This document shows positions 12,311 through 13,144 of a DNA stretch of 13,144 nt, in pieces (the first letter of the stretch is position 1; the number at the start of each line of letters is the position of its first letter). The DNA comes from Ruminiclostridium sp. GTDB lineage: Bacteria; Bacillota_A; Clostridia; Oscillospirales; Ruminococcaceae. The notes beneath the pieces were generated by a model. It saw only the letters and a list, made by a program, of their open reading frames with translations. It had not been told where the DNA came from and searched no databases. Location of the stretch: NCBI GenBank assembly GCA_017550775.1, contig JAFZOA010000563.1, positions 1-13,144 on the forward strand, read 5' to 3'. Position numbers and translations under genes: made by a program.

Positions 12311-13144
12311 ATGATAAAAAGAACGATTAGCGGTCAGATCGACAAAGGAGATGTGAACCACAACAACCGTAAGTTCATCGCCGAGAACGTTGACCGCACC
12401 CGCGTTAAAGACAACATCACGATTGTTTGTGACGAAATCCGGGCGGTGTATCACGAGCTGTTTGACGACGCTCTGAAAGAGTACAACGCCCGTCAGACCC
12501 GCAAGGACAGGGAGATACACGATTATCGCGATCATATCCGACATGGGCGGCAGGAAAAGGAGTTCTACGAGGTCATCTTCCAAGTCGGGAATATGGACGA
12601 TACGCCGGTAGGCTCGGACGAAGCCAAGATCACCACGGAAATACTGAAAGAGTTCACCGAAGGCTTCATCAAGCGCAATCCGCACATTCGCGTATTCAAC
12701 GCCGTTATCCACCTTGATGAAGCCACACCCCACGTTCACATCGACTTTGTACCGTTCGCTATCGGACAGAAGCGAGGATTATCAACACGGAACTCACTCT
12801 CCAAGGCGCTTGAACAGCAGGGCTTTCGTGGCGAGGGGAAACTTGAAACGAACACAAAAAAGTGGATAGAACGCGAGAAACAGGCGCTTTCCGAAGTTAT
12901 GCTCACCCGCGGTATCAAGTGGGAGCAGCTCGGAACGCACAACGAACATCTTTCCGTCCTCGATTATAAGAAGCAGGAACGTCAAAAGGAACTGCAAACC
13001 CTTGAAGGCAAGGCTCATAGCGCGGAATGGGTATTGCACCAACGCGAAGATCTGATAGAGAGTGCAGAAGCGGCTATTGAGCGGCTTGACGGGGAGTTTC
13101 AGCAGAAACGCAGGGATGTCCAGAGTATGGACACCCATATCATC
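12311..13144 (+). CDS. mobV: MobV-family relaxase (Mob/Pre), cut by window end
   Basis: 278 codons are present with no stop before the window ends. Motif I is NHNNRKF (about 16-22). Motif III is HLDEATPHVHID (134-145), the histidine-rich metal site with the HxDE of the MobV family. The relaxase nicks one strand at oriT and leads it into a recipient, using a helper conjugation apparatus. From about 205 on the sequence becomes charged and heptad-like (KKQERQKELQTLEGK), the expected coiled coil. AAAGGGGG lies 6 nt before the ATG, 13 nt after the DUF3987 stop, so they form one operon. MobV oriT sites usually lie just upstream of the gene; none is recognisable in the 13-nt gap, so it may be in the hairpin region at 9021-9260 or off the window. 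Confidence 0.92.
   Translation, partial: MIKRTISGQIDKGDVNHNNRKFIAENVDRTRVKDNITIVCDEIRAVYHELFDDALKEYNARQTRKDREIHDYRDHIRHGRQEKEFYEVIFQVGNMDDTPVGSDEAKITTEILKEFTEGFIKRNPHIRVFNAVIHLDEATPHVHIDFVPFAIGQKRGLSTRNSLSKALEQQGFRGEGKLETNTKKWIEREKQALSEVMLTRGIKWEQLGTHNEHLSVLDYKKQERQKELQTLEGKAHSAEWVLHQREDLIESAEAAIERLDGEFQQKRRDVQSMDTHII

Noticed and set aside
12281..13138. Minus-strand frames opposite the relaxase
   Set aside because: They are antisense to a clear MobV gene whose frame is open to the window end.

Overview
The window looks like chromosome from a Clostridia-type gut Firmicute (Ruminococcus / Oscillospiraceae-like) interrupted by mobile DNA. This rests on the gene families present (Phd/PIN toxin-antitoxin, DUF6809- and DUF6076-like proteins, DUF3987 protein followed by a MobV relaxase, LysR regulator), strong purine-rich ribosome binding sites and near-consensus sigma-A promoters. 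The exact genus is inference.

Layout. (1) 1-123 is the C-terminal end of an IS3-family transposase. Its insertion cut off an alpha/beta hydrolase gene (139-645, minus), whose small partner gene (642-890, minus) is intact. (2) A LysR-type regulator (1031-1903, plus) is divergent from that pair, with a readable two-way promoter region at 919-1003. (3) A conserved-looking unknown gene lies at 1977-2504 (minus). (4) At 2712-2734 (minus) lies the last 23 nt of a tRNA, probably initiator tRNA-fMet, with the T loop, 3' acceptor strand and CCA, followed by a tRNA-type terminator. The rest of the tRNA is missing, which is what one end of an integrated element looks like. I infer that everything from about 2735 to the right edge is inside an integrated element whose other end and integrase are outside the window.

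Inside the inferred element: a DUF6809-like gene; a Phd-PIN toxin-antitoxin pair; a two-gene operon encoding an unusual group-2-like sigma factor (7132-8427) overlapping a 1070-residue RecQ-like helicase (3927-7139); about 1 kb without genes holding 18 copies of GTGACA/TGTCAC in two clusters around a block of strong hairpins (8794-9452); a DUF6076-like zinc-finger protein; and a plus-strand operon of a small helix-turn-helix protein, a DUF3987 replication-type ATPase and a MobV relaxase (cut by the window end). The last genes make the element a mobilizable plasmid-like or integrative mobilizable element, and the repeat-hairpin block is a candidate origin.

The most promising undescribed system is the sigma factor-helicase operon. 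The sigma has two tandem region-1.1-like segments and lacks the usual tryptophan pair of region 2.3. The helicase has large unrecognised N- and C-terminal regions. The two genes overlap by 8 nt and look clearly more AT-rich than their neighbours. I know no named system with this pairing; an accessory or defence role is inference.
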